The position numbers were made by a program, and so were the translations under genes. The notes under the pieces were generated by a model. The model was not told the origin of the DNA, did not search any database, and saw only the letters and a list, made by a program, of their open reading frames with translations. From Magnetospirillum sp. 64-120 (GTDB lineage: Bacteria; Pseudomonadota; Alphaproteobacteria; Rhodospirillales; Magnetospirillaceae), in the NCBI GenBank assembly GCA_001898825.1, contig MKVK01000019.1, forward strand, positions 145,955 through 209,954: a DNA stretch of 64,000 bases, read 5' to 3'. How positions within the stretch are numbered: position 1 is the first letter of the stretch; every line of letters starts with the position of its first letter. This document shows positions 18,917-29,722 of the stretch, piece by piece.

Positions 18917-19601
18917 CGGCCTCTACCATGTGCGCCGTTTCCCCGGCCAGGATGACCTCGCCGCGATCCATCACAAGATAATCGTCGGCCAGTTCCTTGG
19001 CGAAGTCGAAATATTGCTCGACCAGCACGATGGCCATGGGATCGAAGGCCTTGATCTGGTTTTCCGCCAACAATCGGATGACACGGCCGATATCTTTGAT
19101 GATGCTGGGCTGGATGCCCTCGGTGGGTTCGTCCAGGATCAGCAGGCGCGGACGGGTGACGAGCGCACGGGCGATGGCCAATTGTTGTTGCTGGCCGCCC
19201 GACAGGTCGCCGCCGCGTCGGTGCAGCATGTCTTTCAGCACCGGGAACAGCTCGAAGATTTCCGCCGGAATGCTGCGATCGGCTCGCTTCAACGGCGAAA
19301 AGCCGGTTTCCAGGTTTTCGCGCACGGTCAATCGGGCGAAGATTTCGCGCCCCTGGGGCACGAAACCGATACCGGCCCTGGCCCGTTGATAAGCGGGCAG
19401 GGTGGTGATGTCGGTTCCCTCCCATTGGACGGCGCCGCTTTTCACCGTCTGCAGGCCCATGATCGCCCGCATCAGGCTGGTCTTGCCGACGCCGTTGCGG
19501 CCCAGCACACAGGTGACGCGGCCGGTTTGGGCTTTCAGCGACACGCCGCGAAGCGCGTGGCTGGCGCCGTAATACAGGTTGACGTTTTCCACCATCAGCA
19601 T
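18891..19601 (-). CDS. urtE: Urea ABC transporter ATP-binding protein UrtE
   Basis: One of the two ATPases of the urea transporter. The 236-residue protein has Walker A GRNGVGKTS, signature LSGGQQQQLAIARAL and Walker B LLILDEPTEG; the last is typical of the LivF/UrtE group. ATG 19601 is two bases after the urtD stop and has TTGGGGCG upstream; the long open frame upstream shadows urtD. Its end overlaps ureD by 26 bases. Confidence 0.96.
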   Translation of the reverse strand: MLMVENVNLYYGASHALRGVSLKAQTGRVTCVLGRNGVGKTSLMRAIMGLQTVKSGAVQWEGTDITTLPAYQRARAGIGFVPQGREIFARLTVRENLETGFSPLKRADRSIPAEIFELFPVLKDMLHRRGGDLSGGQQQQLAIARALVTRPRLLILDEPTEGIQPSIIKDIGRVIRLLAENQIKAFDPMAIVLVEQYFDFAKELADDYLVMDRGEVILAGETAHMVEADVRKHLTV

Positions 19602-19603
19602 GA

Positions 19604-20394
<791 letters not shown>

Positions 20395-20398
<4 letters not shown>

Positions 20399-21483
20399 TG
20401 CGTCTTCTCCTTGGCCTTGGCTCGCAAGGTGGACCACAGGCCCACCAAACCCTTGGGGAGGGCCAAGGTGACGATGATGAACAGCGCGCCCAGGGCGAAC
20501 AGCCACAATTCCGGCGCCGCCCCGGTCAGCCAAGTCTTGGCGCCGTTGACGGCGAAGGCGCCCAACAACGGACCCAACAACGTGCCGCGACCGCCCACCG
20601 CCACCCAGATGGCGATTTCGATGGAATTGGCCGGCGAGAATTCCGACGGGTTGATGATGCCGACCTGGGGCACGTAAAGGGCGCCGGCGATGCCGGCCAA
20701 GACCGCCGAGACGGTGAAGGCGAACAATTTGACGCTGGTCACCGAATAGCCCAGGAAACGCACCCGGCTTTCGGCATCGCGCACCGCCATCATGACCCGG
20801 CCGAGTTTCGAGGCGGCGACGAAGCGCACCACCAGGAAGGTGGCGCCGACCATGACGGCCGACAGCAGGTACAGCCCCATCTTGGTGCTGGCCTGGGTCA
20901 GGTCGAAGCCCAGGATGTCCTTGAAGTCGGTCAGGCCGTTATTGCCGCCGAAACCCATTTCGTTGCGGAAGAAGGCCAGCATCAGCGCATAGGTCATGGC
21001 CTGGGTGACGATGGACAGGTAAACGCCGTTGATGCGCGACCGAAAGGCCAGCCAGCCGAAGACGAAGGCCAGGATGCCGGGCACCACCATCACCATGATC
21101 AGGGCGAAGGCGAAATGGTCGAAGCCCATCCAGAACCACGGCAGTTCCTTCCAGTTCAGGAACACCATGAAATCGGGCAGTTCAGCATTGCCATAGCTGC
21201 CGCGGCTGCCGATGGCCCGCATCATGTACATGCCCATGGCGTAACCGCCCAGGGCGAAGAAGGCACCGTGGCCGAGCGACAGAACGCCGCAATAGCCCCA
21301 CACCAAATTCATCGCCATGGCCAGGATGGCGTAGCACAGATATTTGCCGATCAGGGTGATCATGTAATTGGGCAAATGCAGGGCCGAGCCTTCGGGCACC
21401 GCCAGGTTCAGCACCGGCACCACCACCAGGAACAGCAATCCCAAGGCGGCGAAGCCGCTCCAAAAGGTCTTTTCGCTAAGCAT
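20395..21483 (-). CDS. urtC: Urea ABC transporter permease UrtC
   Basis: A 362-residue inner-membrane permease of the LivM type. Seen are MNLVWGYCGVLSLGHGAFFALGGYAMGMYMMR, typical of the family, several membrane helices, and the EAA-like coupling loop RVMMAVRDAESRVRFLGYS. It has the long N-terminus of UrtC. ATG 21483 is 12 bases after the urtB stop. Confidence 0.96.
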
Positions 21484-21495
21484 CGGCGGCCCCCC

Positions 21496-23085
21496 TTACG
21501 ATTCCACCGAGCGGCCCTTGAGCGCGAACAAGCCGCGCGGGCGCTTTTGGATGAACAGGATGATGAAAACCAGCACCAGGATCTTGCCCAGCATGGCGCC
21601 GGCATAGGGTTCCAGGAACTTGTTGACCAAGCCCAGGGACAGCGCGCCCACCAGGGTTCCCCACAAGCTGCCGACGCCGCCGAACACCACCACCATGAAG
21701 GAATCGACGATGTAGCCTTGGCCCAGATTGGGACTGACATTGCCGATCTGGCTCAGCGCCACCCCGGCGATGCCGGCGATGCCCGATCCCAGGCCGAAGG
21801 TCAACGCGTCGACCCGGCCGGTGGGAATGCCCATGGCCGACGCCATCGGGCGGTTTTGGGTGACCGCGCGCATGGACAGGCCAAAGCTGGAATAGCGCAG
21901 CAACGCCGCTAGACCGCCCAGAACCGCCAGGCAGAAGAAGATGATGACCACGCGGTTATAGGTCAGGGTGAAACCACCGGCCAGTTCCCAGCCGCCGGTC
22001 ATCCAGGCCGGGTTGGCCACTTCCATGTTGGTGGCGCCGAAAATCTGGCGCACCACTTGTTGCAGCATCAGCGAGATGCCCCAGGTGGCCAGCATGGTTT
22101 CCAACGGCCGTCCGTAGAGGAAACGGATGACACCGCGTTCCAGGGCGATACCCACCAGGGCGGTGACGGCGAAGGCGGCAGGAAGGGCGGCCACCAGATA
22201 AAAGTCGATCAGGTCGGGCGGCAACACAGCGCGGAAGAATTGCTGGACCGCATAAGCGGTGTAGGCGCCCAGCATGATCATCTCGCCATGGGCCATGTTG
22301 ATCACCCCCATCACCCCGAAGGTGACGGCAAGGCCGATGGCGGCCAACAGCAGCACGCTGCCCAAGGACAAACCCTGGAACAGGTTGGCGGAGAAGCCGA
22401 TCAGACCCAGGCGGAAATCCATGCCCGACAGCATCTTGTCGGCGGCCTGACGGACGGCCGGGTCGGTCTCGGACGCCAGCAGGTCTTGCAGACGCGAGCG
22501 AATCTGCGGGTCGTTGGAATCGCCCAGCGTATTGATGGCGGCCAGCCGCCGTGCCGGGTCGTTGCTGGTCAGGTCAAGATTGGCCAGGGTGGCGGCCATC
22601 AATGCCTTGATGGCAGGGTCGGTTTCCTTGGCCTGGGCGGTGCGCACCATGTCGGCGGCGTCGTCGGAACCCGATGCCATGATGGATTCCATGGCGGCGC
22701 GGCGGGCTTCGACATCCGGGCTGAACAGGGCCAGCCGGGCGGCAGCGCCTCGGGCGACCCCGCGCAGGCGGTTGTTGACGGTGATGGCGTCGAAGGCGGC
22801 AACCTGGACAACCTGTCCGCTGACCGGGTCGGTATAGGCACCGTTGTCTTCGATCAGAATCGAGCCGTCGGGACCATATCCCAGACGGCCGTCGGCCAGG
22901 GCTTCCAGCACCGGGGCGGCGCGGCCGTCACCCAAGGCGGCCAGCGCTTCGGCGGCAGCGATCTTGTCGGAATAGGATTCGCCGTTCAGCGCTTTGACAC
23001 GCAGGGCGAAGTCGTCGTCGTCGGCATAAGCGGGCACCACGCTTAACAGCGCCAGCAGGGCCAGGACCAGCTTCAGCATTTTCAC
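21496..23085 (-). CDS. urtB: Urea ABC transporter permease UrtB with periplasmic extension
   Basis: A 529-residue LivH-type permease. The first 21 residues are a signal peptide (cleavage near VPAYA-D). They are followed by about 210 residues of helical repeats with a HEAT-like look (ALAALGDGRAAPVLEAL, AAINTLGDSNDPQIRSRL). The membrane domain starts near 235 (LFQGLSLGSVLLLAAIGLAVTFG) and includes NMAHGEMIMLGAY and the coupling loop AVTQNRPMASAMGI. Many proteobacterial UrtB proteins have this extension; its role is not established. It follows the REP-like element after urtA. Confidence 0.95.
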   Translation of the reverse strand: MKMLKLVLALLALLSVVPAYADDDDFALRVKALNGESYSDKIAAAEALAALGDGRAAPVLEALADGRLGYGPDGSILIEDNGAYTDPVSGQVVQVAAFDAITVNNRLRGVARGAAARLALFSPDVEARRAAMESIMASGSDDAADMVRTAQAKETDPAIKALMAATLANLDLTSNDPARRLAAINTLGDSNDPQIRSRLQDLLASETDPAVRQAADKMLSGMDFRLGLIGFSANLFQGLSLGSVLLLAAIGLAVTFGVMGVINMAHGEMIMLGAYTAYAVQQFFRAVLPPDLIDFYLVAALPAAFAVTALVGIALERGVIRFLYGRPLETMLATWGISLMLQQVVRQIFGATNMEVANPAWMTGGWELAGGFTLTYNRVVIIFFCLAVLGGLAALLRYSSFGLSMRAVTQNRPMASAMGIPTGRVDALTFGLGSGIAGIAGVALSQIGNVSPNLGQGYIVDSFMVVVFGGVGSLWGTLVGALSLGLVNKFLEPYAGAMLGKILVLVFIILFIQKRPRGLFALKGRSVES

Positions 23086-23126
23086 GGGCGAACTCCCCGA
23101 AAGGACTTTGGGGCAGGAAGGGGTAT

Positions 23127-23205
23127 TTCGTCATTGCCGGGCTTGACCCGGCAATCCATGGGCGGCTGCCGTCTGGACCCCCGGGTCAAGCCCGGGGGTG
23201 ACGAA
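23127..23205. repeat. REP/BIME-like palindrome pair between urtA and urtB
   Basis: The second copy of the head-to-head palindrome pair. It has CCGGGCTTGACCCGG and CCGGGTCAAGCCCGG and is flanked by TTCGTCA and TGACGAA. It lies 14 bases after the urtA stop and 42 before the urtB start. The arms differ from the copy at 15602-15670, but the core is identical. Confidence 0.85.
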
Positions 23206-23218
23206 CGAGGGGTAAGTC

Positions 23219-24493
23219 TTACTTGAACTTGGGTTCGGTGCAGTTGCCGCAGACCCAGGGATAGGTCCAGTCGGCGGTCAGCTTGGCGCTTTCCGGGATA
23301 TAGGGCGACCAGGCGTCGGCCTTGATGACGTCCTTGGTCTTCCACACGGTCTGCAACTGGCCGTTGGCCTGGATTTCGCCGATGAAGACCGGCTTCGAGA
23401 GGTGGTGGTTGGTGTTCATCACGGCCACGCCGCCGGTCAGATTCTTGACCTTCTGGCCGTACAGCGCCTGGCGGACGGCGTCCACATTGGTGGTGCCGGC
23501 CTGCGAAACCGCCTGGGTCCACATCTTGAAGCCGATATAGGTGGCTTCCATGGGGTCGTTGGTGACGCGCTTGGGGTTCTTGATGAAGGTCTGCCACTGC
23601 TTGATGAAGGCGTCGTTTTCCGGGTTCTTCACCGACTGGAAGTAGTTCCAGGCGGCCAGATGGCCGACCAGGTTCTTGGTGTCGATGCCGGCCAGTTCTT
23701 CTTCACCCACCGAGAAGGCGACGACCGGGATCTGGTCGGCCTTGATGCCCTGGTTGGCCAGTTCCTTGTAGAAGGGAACGTTGGCGTCGCCGTTGATGGT
23801 GGAAACCACGGCGGTCTTCTTGCCGGCGGCGCCGAACTTCTTGATGTCGGCGACGATGGTCTGCCAGTCGCTATGCCCGAAGGGGGTATAGTTGATCATG
23901 ATGTCCTCGGCCTTGACGCCCTTGGACTTCAGATAGGCTTCCAAAATCTTGTTGGTGGTGCGCGGATAGACATAGTCGGTGCCGGCCAGCACCCAACGCT
24001 TCACGTCGCCGCCATCCTTGCTCATCAGGTAATCGACGGCGGGAATGGCTTGCTGGTTCGGCGCGGCGCCGGTGTAGAACACGTTGCGCGAGCTTTCCTC
24101 GCCTTCGTACTGCACCGGATAGAACAGCAGGCCGTTCATCTTTTCGAAGACCGGCAGCACCGACTTGCGCGACACCGAGGTCCAGCAGCCGAACACCGCG
24201 GCGACCTTTTCCTTTTCCAGCAGTTCCTGGGCCTTTTCGGCGAAAAGCGGCCAGTTCGAGGCCGGATCGACCACCACGGCCTCGACCTTCTTGCCCAGCA
24301 GGCCGCCCTTCTTGTTGATGTCGTCCACCATCATCAGGACGGTGTCCTTCAGCGTGGTTTCCGAAATCGCCATGGTGCCCGACAGCGAATGCAGGACGCC
24401 CACCTTGATGGTGTCGTCGGCGGCTTGGGCGAACATGGGCAGAAGGCTGGCGGTGGCGAACAGGCCGGCGCCGAGAATCCGGTTGAACTTCAT
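23219..24493 (-). CDS. urtA: Urea ABC transporter substrate-binding protein UrtA
   Basis: The periplasmic urea receptor of the transporter. The 424-residue product has a signal peptide (cleavage near AQA-A, residue 24). A type I binding fold follows with the family motifs [46 protein letters not shown] and [12 protein letters not shown] 24493 is preceded by GGGGGATACCAGA; the open frame extends further but has no ribosome site. It is the first gene of the locus, with a near-consensus sigma-54 promoter 40-60 bases upstream. Confidence 0.97.
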   Translation of the reverse strand: MKFNRILGAGLFATASLLPMFAQAADDTIKVGVLHSLSGTMAISETTLKDTVLMMVDDINKKGGLLGKKVEAVVVDPASNWPLFAEKAQELLEKEKVAAVFGCWTSVSRKSVLPVFEKMNGLLFYPVQYEGEESSRNVFYTGAAPNQQAIPAVDYLMSKDGGDVKRWVLAGTDYVYPRTTNKILEAYLKSKGVKAEDIMINYTPFGHSDWQTIVADIKKFGAAGKKTAVVSTINGDANVPFYKELANQGIKADQIPVVAFSVGEEELAGIDTKNLVGHLAAWNYFQSVKNPENDAFIKQWQTFIKNPKRVTNDPMEATYIGFKMWTQAVSQAGTTNVDAVRQALYGQKVKNLTGGVAVMNTNHHLSKPVFIGEIQANGQLQTVWKTKDVIKADAWSPYIPESAKLTADWTYPWVCGNCTEPKFK

Positions 24494-24534
24494 TCTGGTA
24501 TCCCCCGTGCGAGATTGCAGGTGCCGAGGGAATA

Positions 24535-24550
24535 GGCAAGTGGCGGGCCA
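24535..24550 (-). promoter_or_regulatory. Sigma-54 (-24/-12) promoter for urtA
   Basis: On the minus strand the sequence reads TTGGCCCGCCACTTGCC. The GG and GC doublets are separated by exactly 10 bases, and it matches TGGCACG-N4-TTGC with one mismatch. Transcription would begin near 24525, about 31 bases before the urtA ATG. This implies activation by an enhancer-binding protein such as NtrC. Confidence 0.75.
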
Positions 24551-24690
24551 ACAGGCTGAATTCATACTAGTACATTGAAATATATAAAAACATACACTCC
24601 CCTGACTGCTGAAACCTTGTGCAAGTGACCAAAAATGCTGTTCACAGGGTCAGGGTGTGTTCAAAAAATAACCATTCGTCGTGATGTGTC

Positions 24691-24704
24691 TTGAAAATAG
24701 TCAA
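24691..24704. promoter_or_regulatory. FNR/Crp-type dyad upstream of urtA
   Basis: TTGAAAATAGTCAA has perfect TTGA and TCAA half-sites six bases apart, the geometry of FNR/Crp-family operators. It is about 165 bases upstream of the expected urtA transcript start. It could occur by chance. Confidence 0.3.
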
Positions 24705-24802
24705 TCGGTCTGTGGTGGGGAGTGTGGCCTAGTTGCCGTGTGACGAGCGGAATCTCTGGCGAAATTTTTTTTCGTAGAAATTTTAGCGTGATGTCGCACC
24801 TG

Positions 24803-24919
24803 CACAAAATCGCGTCACGACCAGATTTTTATATTTCTGTATTATTTCTGTGCAGGCCCAAAATACTTTGACGCCGCGCAAGCTGTGTTGCGGGCGTATC
24901 TAGGCTGTGCGATTTTGTG
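24803..24919. promoter_or_regulatory. Inverted 11-mer pair, candidate activator sites
   Basis: CACAAAATCGC at 24803-24813 recurs inverted as GCGATTTTGTG at 24909-24919. Both carry GCGTCAC/GTGACGC on the adjacent side in different order. The left copy, TGCACAAAATCGCGTCA, also resembles an NtrC site (TGCAC..AAA......CA). They may bind NtrC or the adjacent response regulator. Confidence 0.35.
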
Positions 24920-24981
24920 ACGCAGGCACTGTACCGCGGCTTTGTTTCTGGTATTTTTCTCGAGGTGGGGATCGGAGGGGC

Positions 24982-25686
24982 ATGAACGTCAAATCCAGCA
25001 TCCTTGTGGTCGACGATGACGAGACCGTGCGTGCGCTGATCGCCGCCTCGGTGTCGAAGGCCGGCTATCGGGTCGAGCAGGCCGAGGATGCCGCCGGCAT
25101 GCGGGCGTGGCTGTCCACCGGGCAGATCGACCTGGTGGTGCTGGACGTCAACCTGCCCGATGGCAACGGGCTGTCGTTGACCCGCGACTTGCGCACCCAT
25201 TCCGACGTGGGCGTCATCATGGTCACCGAACGGGGCGGTCCCGACGACCGTGCCCTGGGCATCGAACTGGGGGCCGACGACTATCTGCCCAAACCGGTCT
25301 ATCCCCGCGAATTGCTGGCCCGGGTGAAAAGCGTTCTGGAACGACGCGCCGGTCTGCGCGGCGCCGGGACGTCGAACCGCCTGCGCTTTGCCGGCTGGAC
25401 CATCGACCTCAGCGGGCGGGTGGTGCTGGACCAATTGGGCCGCGTCGCCGATCTGACCCCGGCCGAGTTTGACCTGCTGCACATTCTGGCCAGCCGGGCC
25501 GGGCGCATTCAAAGCCGCGAGGTGTTGATGGCGGCGTTGGGCTCGGACGAAGGCGATTCGGGGCTGCGCAGCATCGACATCCTGATCAGCCGTCTGCGCA
25601 AGAAATTGGGCGGCGACGACACGCCGCTGATCGAAACCTGTCGCGGCCACGGCTATCGCTTCGTCCCCGGCATCAGCCGGGGATAG
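24982..25686 (+). CDS. OmpR-family response regulator
   Basis: A 234-residue DNA-binding response regulator. The receiver domain (1-120) has Asp11/Asp12, the phosphorylation site Asp55 ([11 protein letters not shown]) and Lys104 (YLPKP). The winged helix (about 133-230) has the OmpR pattern [25 protein letters not shown] and the end [13 protein letters not shown] 24982 has GGAGGGG directly upstream; the open frame to 24907 does not. It converges on the hybrid kinase with a 14-base overlap of the 3' ends and is divergent from urtA. The likely partner is that kinase and a likely target is the shared intergenic region, both by inference. Confidence 0.92.
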   Translation: MNVKSSILVVDDDETVRALIAASVSKAGYRVEQAEDAAGMRAWLSTGQIDLVVLDVNLPDGNGLSLTRDLRTHSDVGVIMVTERGGPDDRALGIELGADDYLPKPVYPRELLARVKSVLERRAGLRGAGTSNRLRFAGWTIDLSGRVVLDQLGRVADLTPAEFDLLHILASRAGRIQSREVLMAALGSDEGDSGLRSIDILISRLRKKLGGDDTPLIETCRGHGYRFVPGISRG

Positions 25687-28366
25687 CGTCCAGCCATTGG
25701 CGCAAGTCGGCTTGCCCTTGGGTGAAGGCTGTTTCCAGCGGTTCACGCAAGTCGCGGCAATCCCGTCCCTGGCGCGCCTGCTTTTCCATGTCCTTGGCGA
25801 TCAGGCGGGCGGCGCTGAGGCCGTGGCTGCCGGCGGCACCGGCCAGTTTGTGGGCCAGATCCTCGACGACGCCCCATTGTTCGGCTTCTACCGCCCGCCC
25901 CAAGGCGGCGACACGGATTTCCATGACGTCCAGGGCGGCGCGGGTCAACTCGGCCAGGGTGTCGGCGCCCAAATCCTCGCGCAGTTGGTCCAGCAGATGG
26001 AAATCCACGCGGGCCGCGCTTTCCGGCTGCGCCAATAAGGGTGGGGCGCCGCCGACCACCGTGGTCAGGGCGGCGTGCAGCAGCGGCCAATGCACCGGCT
26101 TTGGCACCACCGCCACCATGCCGGCGGCGGCGCAGGCGGCTTGGTCCTCGGGCATCAGGTTGGCGGTGACCGCCACCACTTTCAGCTTTTCGCCGCGCGC
26201 CGAGGTCTGGGCGATGACCTGACGGGTGACTTCGAAGCCGTCCATGCCGGGCAGGCGCAAATCCACCAGCATGACGTCGAAGCGGTTTCGGGCGACGGCG
26301 GTCAGCGCTTCGCTGCCGTCGCGGGTGATGGTGGCGTGGTGCCCGGCTTGGCTGAGCAGGGCTTCCAGAACCTGGGCGTTGACCTCTTCATCCTCGACCA
26401 CCAGCACGGAAAGCGACGGCAGGGGCGGCAAGGGGGCGGTCTGTTCTTCGGCGGGGGGCTGGTCGCCGGCGACGAAGGGCAGGTCCACCCGCAACAGCGA
26501 ACCGCATGTTTCCCCCGGATGATAGGTGATGACACCCCCCATGCCGGTCACCAGATTCTTGCAGATGGCCAGCCCCAGGCCGGCGCCGCCATGGCGGCGC
26601 GACGCCGAGGAATCCACCTGGAAGAACGGATCGAACAGGCGTGGCCGGTCGGCCGCGGGCACGCCGATGCCGGTGTCCGAGACGCAAAAGCGCAAGGTTT
26701 CGTCGTCGGGCATGGACAGGGCCAGCACGATCTCGCCGGTTTGGGTGAACTTGATGGCGTTGCCCAGCAGGTTCAACAACACCTGTCGCAGCCGGGCGGC
26801 ATCGCCCCGGGCCGTGGGGGGCAGGCCGGGGGCGGCATCCAGCCGCAATTCCAGCCCCTTGTCGGTGGCCGGCGGGCGCATCAGCGCCACCAGATCCTCG
26901 GCCAGGGTCAGCGGTGGATAGCTGCCCTGTTCGAAATTCAGTTGCCCGGCCTCGATGCGCGAGATGTCCAGGACGTCGTTCAACAACACGGTCAGCGTCT
27001 CGCCCGAACGCTTGATGGTGCCGGCCCAGTTCTTGGCCTCGGCTTCCATGTCGGGGCGGCGCAGCAACAGTTCCGCCATGCCGATGATGCCGTTCATGGG
27101 GGTGCGCAATTCGTGGCTCATCACCGCCAGGAAGTCGGTCTTGGCCCGGGTCGCCGCCTCGGCGGCGTCCTTGGCGTCGCGCAATTCCTTGGTGCGTTCG
27201 TCGACCATGCGTTCCAAGCCCTGATGATAGGTTTGGATCTCATGGGCCATGTGGTTGAAGGATTGCGCCAGTTCGGCGATTTCCTGACTGCCGTCCACCT
27301 GGACCGGGGCGTCGAAGGTGCCGGCCGACAGTTCCACCGTCGCTTGGCGCAGTTCCTTCAAGGGGGCGGCGATGGCGCGGGCGATGAAGATGGCCGCCAG
27401 CAGGCCGAACAGAACGGCGGCCGAGCCGATCCACCAGCCCAGCGCGCGCAGCCTTTCGACGCTGGCCAGGGTTTCCGCCACGTCGATCTTGACCACCATG
27501 CCCCAGCGGAAGCTGGGCAGATAGCGCCAGGCGGCCAGGACCTTTTCCCCCCGGTAGTCGGTGGCGAAATCGACGCCGCGTTCGCCGCGCAGCGCCCGGT
27601 CCAGCGGCAGGGCCATGGGACTGGCGGCCTCCAGGCTTTTGGGGGCTTCGCCGGGTTTGGCCAGCCGCAACGGGCCTTGGATGTCGATGCGGCCCGGCGC
27701 GGCGCGGGCGGCCACCATGGTTTCGCCGGTGCGGCCCAAGGCGGCGGTGTCGGCGACGATCTCGAACAGCGCCCGCTGGTCCACTTCCAGCAGCACGATG
27801 CCCAACAACCCGCCGTCCTTGACCACTGGTGCGGCGGCGAACGAGGTGGGCGCGTCGCCGTCATGGACAGCGGCGAAGTCGGAAATCTCGGTTTCCAGCA
27901 ACGTGCGGGTGCGCTCGAAGATGTTGGCCAACAGCGTGCCGCGATGGCGCGGTTCGGTCAGCACCGCCCCCACCAGATCCTGTCGGCTGACCGCGAACAG
28001 GATGGCGCCGTCGGCGGACAGCAGCAGCAGGTCCCGCGCCCCGGTGCTTTCGGCATAGCGCGACAGCAAGGACCGGAAGGCGCCGGACTCTGGGCTGTTG
28101 CGCAGGGATTCCAGCGCCTCGATCACCGTCGGCGTAAACGAAAGGGTGGACGCCGCCTGCATGCGGTCGCGGGCGAAGCCTTCGACACGGGCGGTCTTCT
28201 GGTCGGCGATGGTGGACAAGGATCGGCTGATTTCTTCCACCAAAACCCGTTCCGAGGCATGGAAATACATCCACACGATGACCACCAGCGGCAGCAAGCC
28301 CAGCAGCAGGTAGCCACCGGCGATTTCCACCGCCAGGCGCGGACGCGGTAGCTTGCGGCGGGTCAT
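25673..28366 (-). CDS. Hybrid sensor histidine kinase (Cache-HAMP-HisKA-HATPase-REC-HPt)
   Basis: An 897-residue inner-membrane kinase. Domains: TM1 (about 15-35), a periplasmic Cache-like sensor (36-305), TM2 (310-332), HAMP (about 330-385), HisKA with His418 ([12 protein letters not shown]), HATPase with N-box NLLGNAIKF (532-540) and GLGLA, a receiver with Asp702 ([13 protein letters not shown]), and an HPt domain with His839 ([14 protein letters not shown]). This is a complete internal phosphorelay (His-Asp-His) ending on an external regulator, most simply the convergent OmpR-type protein. Its start overlaps the stop of the UrtA-like binding protein (ATGA), so the two are made together. 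Confidence 0.93.
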   Translation of the reverse strand: MTRRKLPRPRLAVEIAGGYLLLGLLPLVVIVWMYFHASERVLVEEISRSLSTIADQKTARVEGFARDRMQAASTLSFTPTVIEALESLRNSPESGAFRSLLSRYAESTGARDLLLLSADGAILFAVSRQDLVGAVLTEPRHRGTLLANIFERTRTLLETEISDFAAVHDGDAPTSFAAAPVVKDGGLLGIVLLEVDQRALFEIVADTAALGRTGETMVAARAAPGRIDIQGPLRLAKPGEAPKSLEAASPMALPLDRALRGERGVDFATDYRGEKVLAAWRYLPSFRWGMVVKIDVAETLASVERLRALGWWIGSAAVLFGLLAAIFIARAIAAPLKELRQATVELSAGTFDAPVQVDGSQEIAELAQSFNHMAHEIQTYHQGLERMVDERTKELRDAKDAAEAATRAKTDFLAVMSHELRTPMNGIIGMAELLLRRPDMEAEAKNWAGTIKRSGETLTVLLNDVLDISRIEAGQLNFEQGSYPPLTLAEDLVALMRPPATDKGLELRLDAAPGLPPTARGDAARLRQVLLNLLGNAIKFTQTGEIVLALSMPDDETLRFCVSDTGIGVPAADRPRLFDPFFQVDSSASRRHGGAGLGLAICKNLVTGMGGVITYHPGETCGSLLRVDLPFVAGDQPPAEEQTAPLPPLPSLSVLVVEDEEVNAQVLEALLSQAGHHATITRDGSEALTAVARNRFDVMLVDLRLPGMDGFEVTRQVIAQTSARGEKLKVVAVTANLMPEDQAACAAAGMVAVVPKPVHWPLLHAALTTVVGGAPPLLAQPESAARVDFHLLDQLREDLGADTLAELTRAALDVMEIRVAALGRAVEAEQWGVVEDLAHKLAGAAGSHGLSAARLIAKDMEKQARQGRDCRDLREPLETAFTQGQADLRQWLDAIPG

Positions 28367-29676
28367 GGCTTGGCCTCAGGGGGCTTGGCCTCGGGCGGCG
28401 ACGGTGCCGCCCAGTTCTTGCCCCAGCCCAGGTACAGCCCGTCCAAAAAGTCCGACCATTGGCGTCGCGACAGGATCGACGGATAGGGCACCGGCCGCAC
28501 CGGGCGCTGGGAATCCCATTGGATTTCGAAATCGCCGTCGGGGCGGATCTTGCCGATACGCACGGTCTTCCAGGTGTGCTGGGTCGCAGGATCGATGGTC
28601 ACCGTGCCGCCGGGCGAGGCCATGCTTTGTCCTTTGATGGTGGCGCGGTAGTCGCGGAAGTCGGCGCTGCCGGCCTCGCTGACCGCGCGCGCCCACAGTT
28701 TGACGCCGAAATAGGCGGCTTCCATGGGGGCGGTGGTGACGTAATCCTGGCCGTATTTGGCCTTGAAACCAGCGACGAAAGCACGGTTTTCGGCGGTGTC
28801 GACGGTTTGGAAATAGTTCCGGGCGGCGTAGTCGCCGGCCATGATGGCGGGGCCGATGGCCTTGACCTCGGCCTCGGCGATGGAAAACGACATCACCGGA
28901 ATGCTGTCCGGCGTGATGCCGGCGGCGCGCATCGCCCGGTGGAAGCCCAGGTTGGAGTCGCCGTTGATGGTGTTGAACACCACGTCGGGATGAACCTGTT
29001 TGATCCGTTCGACGATGCGGGTGAAGTCCTGGCTGCCCAGTGTCGCGTATTCCTCGCCCACCACTTCGCCCTTCAGCGCCGTGACCTGGGCGGTGATGAT
29101 GCGGTTGGCGGTGCGTGGAAAGACGTAGTCCGACCCCACCAGGAAGAAACGGCGGCCCAGATTGTCCATGGACCATTTGATGGCCGGGATGATCTGCTGG
29201 TTGGGGGCGGCGCCGGTATAGACGATGTTGGGCGAGCTCTCGAGCCCTTCGTACTGCACCGGATAGAACAGCACCGAATCGTATTTCTCGAAGATGGGCT
29301 TGACCGTCTTGCGGCAGGCCGAGGTCCAGCAGCCGAACACCGCCGAGACCTTTTCAGTCCGGATCAGCCGCTGGGCCTCGGCGGCGAACACCCCCCAGTC
29401 GGACTTGCCGTCCACCACGATGGGCTTGATCTGGCGGCCCAGCACGCCGCCGGCCTGGTTGATCTCGTCGATGGCGTAAAGGGTGGCGTCGATGACGGTG
29501 CGTTCCGACACCGCCATGGTGCCGGTGCGCGAATGCAGGATGCCCACCTTGATGGGGCCGCGCCCGGAATTGGTGCGGTCGTCCCAGGCCTGGATCACCG
29601 CATAGGCGGCCAACCATCCCGCCATGGTCAGCAGGAAGGCTCCGGCGAAATAACGTTTGCGACCCCAGCCCGACAT
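28363..29676 (-). CDS. UrtA-like substrate-binding protein coupled to a kinase
   Basis: A 437-residue paralogue of UrtA. It shares [56 protein letters not shown] and [12 protein letters not shown]. Its N-terminus has one hydrophobic segment (about 10-30) without a clear cleavage site, so it may stay membrane-anchored. The C-terminus ends in a proline-rich tail with a repeated PPEAKP. No permease or ATPase is near; the gene overlaps the hybrid kinase by four bases. It therefore looks like a sensory receptor for urea or a short amide rather than a transporter part. A second urea or amide uptake system using distant permeases is the alternative. Confidence 0.85.
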   Translation of the reverse strand: MSGWGRKRYFAGAFLLTMAGWLAAYAVIQAWDDRTNSGRGPIKVGILHSRTGTMAVSERTVIDATLYAIDEINQAGGVLGRQIKPIVVDGKSDWGVFAAEAQRLIRTEKVSAVFGCWTSACRKTVKPIFEKYDSVLFYPVQYEGLESSPNIVYTGAAPNQQIIPAIKWSMDNLGRRFFLVGSDYVFPRTANRIITAQVTALKGEVVGEEYATLGSQDFTRIVERIKQVHPDVVFNTINGDSNLGFHRAMRAAGITPDSIPVMSFSIAEAEVKAIGPAIMAGDYAARNYFQTVDTAENRAFVAGFKAKYGQDYVTTAPMEAAYFGVKLWARAVSEAGSADFRDYRATIKGQSMASPGGTVTIDPATQHTWKTVRIGKIRPDGDFEIQWDSQRPVRPVPYPSILSRRQWSDFLDGLYLGWGKNWAAPSPPEAKPPEAKP

Positions 29677-29706
29677 GTCTTGGCCCCTTTGCGTGCGCGG
29701 GGTTGT

Positions 29707-29722
29707 CGCAACTTCCGTGCCT
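29707..29722 (-). promoter_or_regulatory. Sigma-54 promoter for the binding protein-kinase operon
   Basis: The minus strand reads AGGCACGGAAGTTGCG: GGCACG-N4-TTGC with exactly 10 bases between GG and GC. It is a full match to the sigma-54 core except the first T. The transcript would begin near 29696, about 20 bases before the ATG at 29676. It is the same promoter class as urtA. Confidence 0.75.

Larger units (their letters stand above)
24494..24981. other. 488-base regulatory region between urtA and the response regulator
   Basis: AT-richer than its surroundings and without a credible gene. It contains the urtA sigma-54 promoter (24535-24550), a TTGA-N6-TCAA dyad (24691-24704), and an inverted 11-mer (24803-24813 and 24909-24919). 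The ribosome site GGAGGGG at 24974-24980 serves the response regulator. No clear sigma-70 promoter was found for the regulator. Confidence 0.6.

Noticed and set aside
28363-29676. The UrtA-like gene as the start of a second urea transporter operon
   Set aside because: The next gene, overlapping by four bases, is a hybrid kinase; no permease or ATPase is present.
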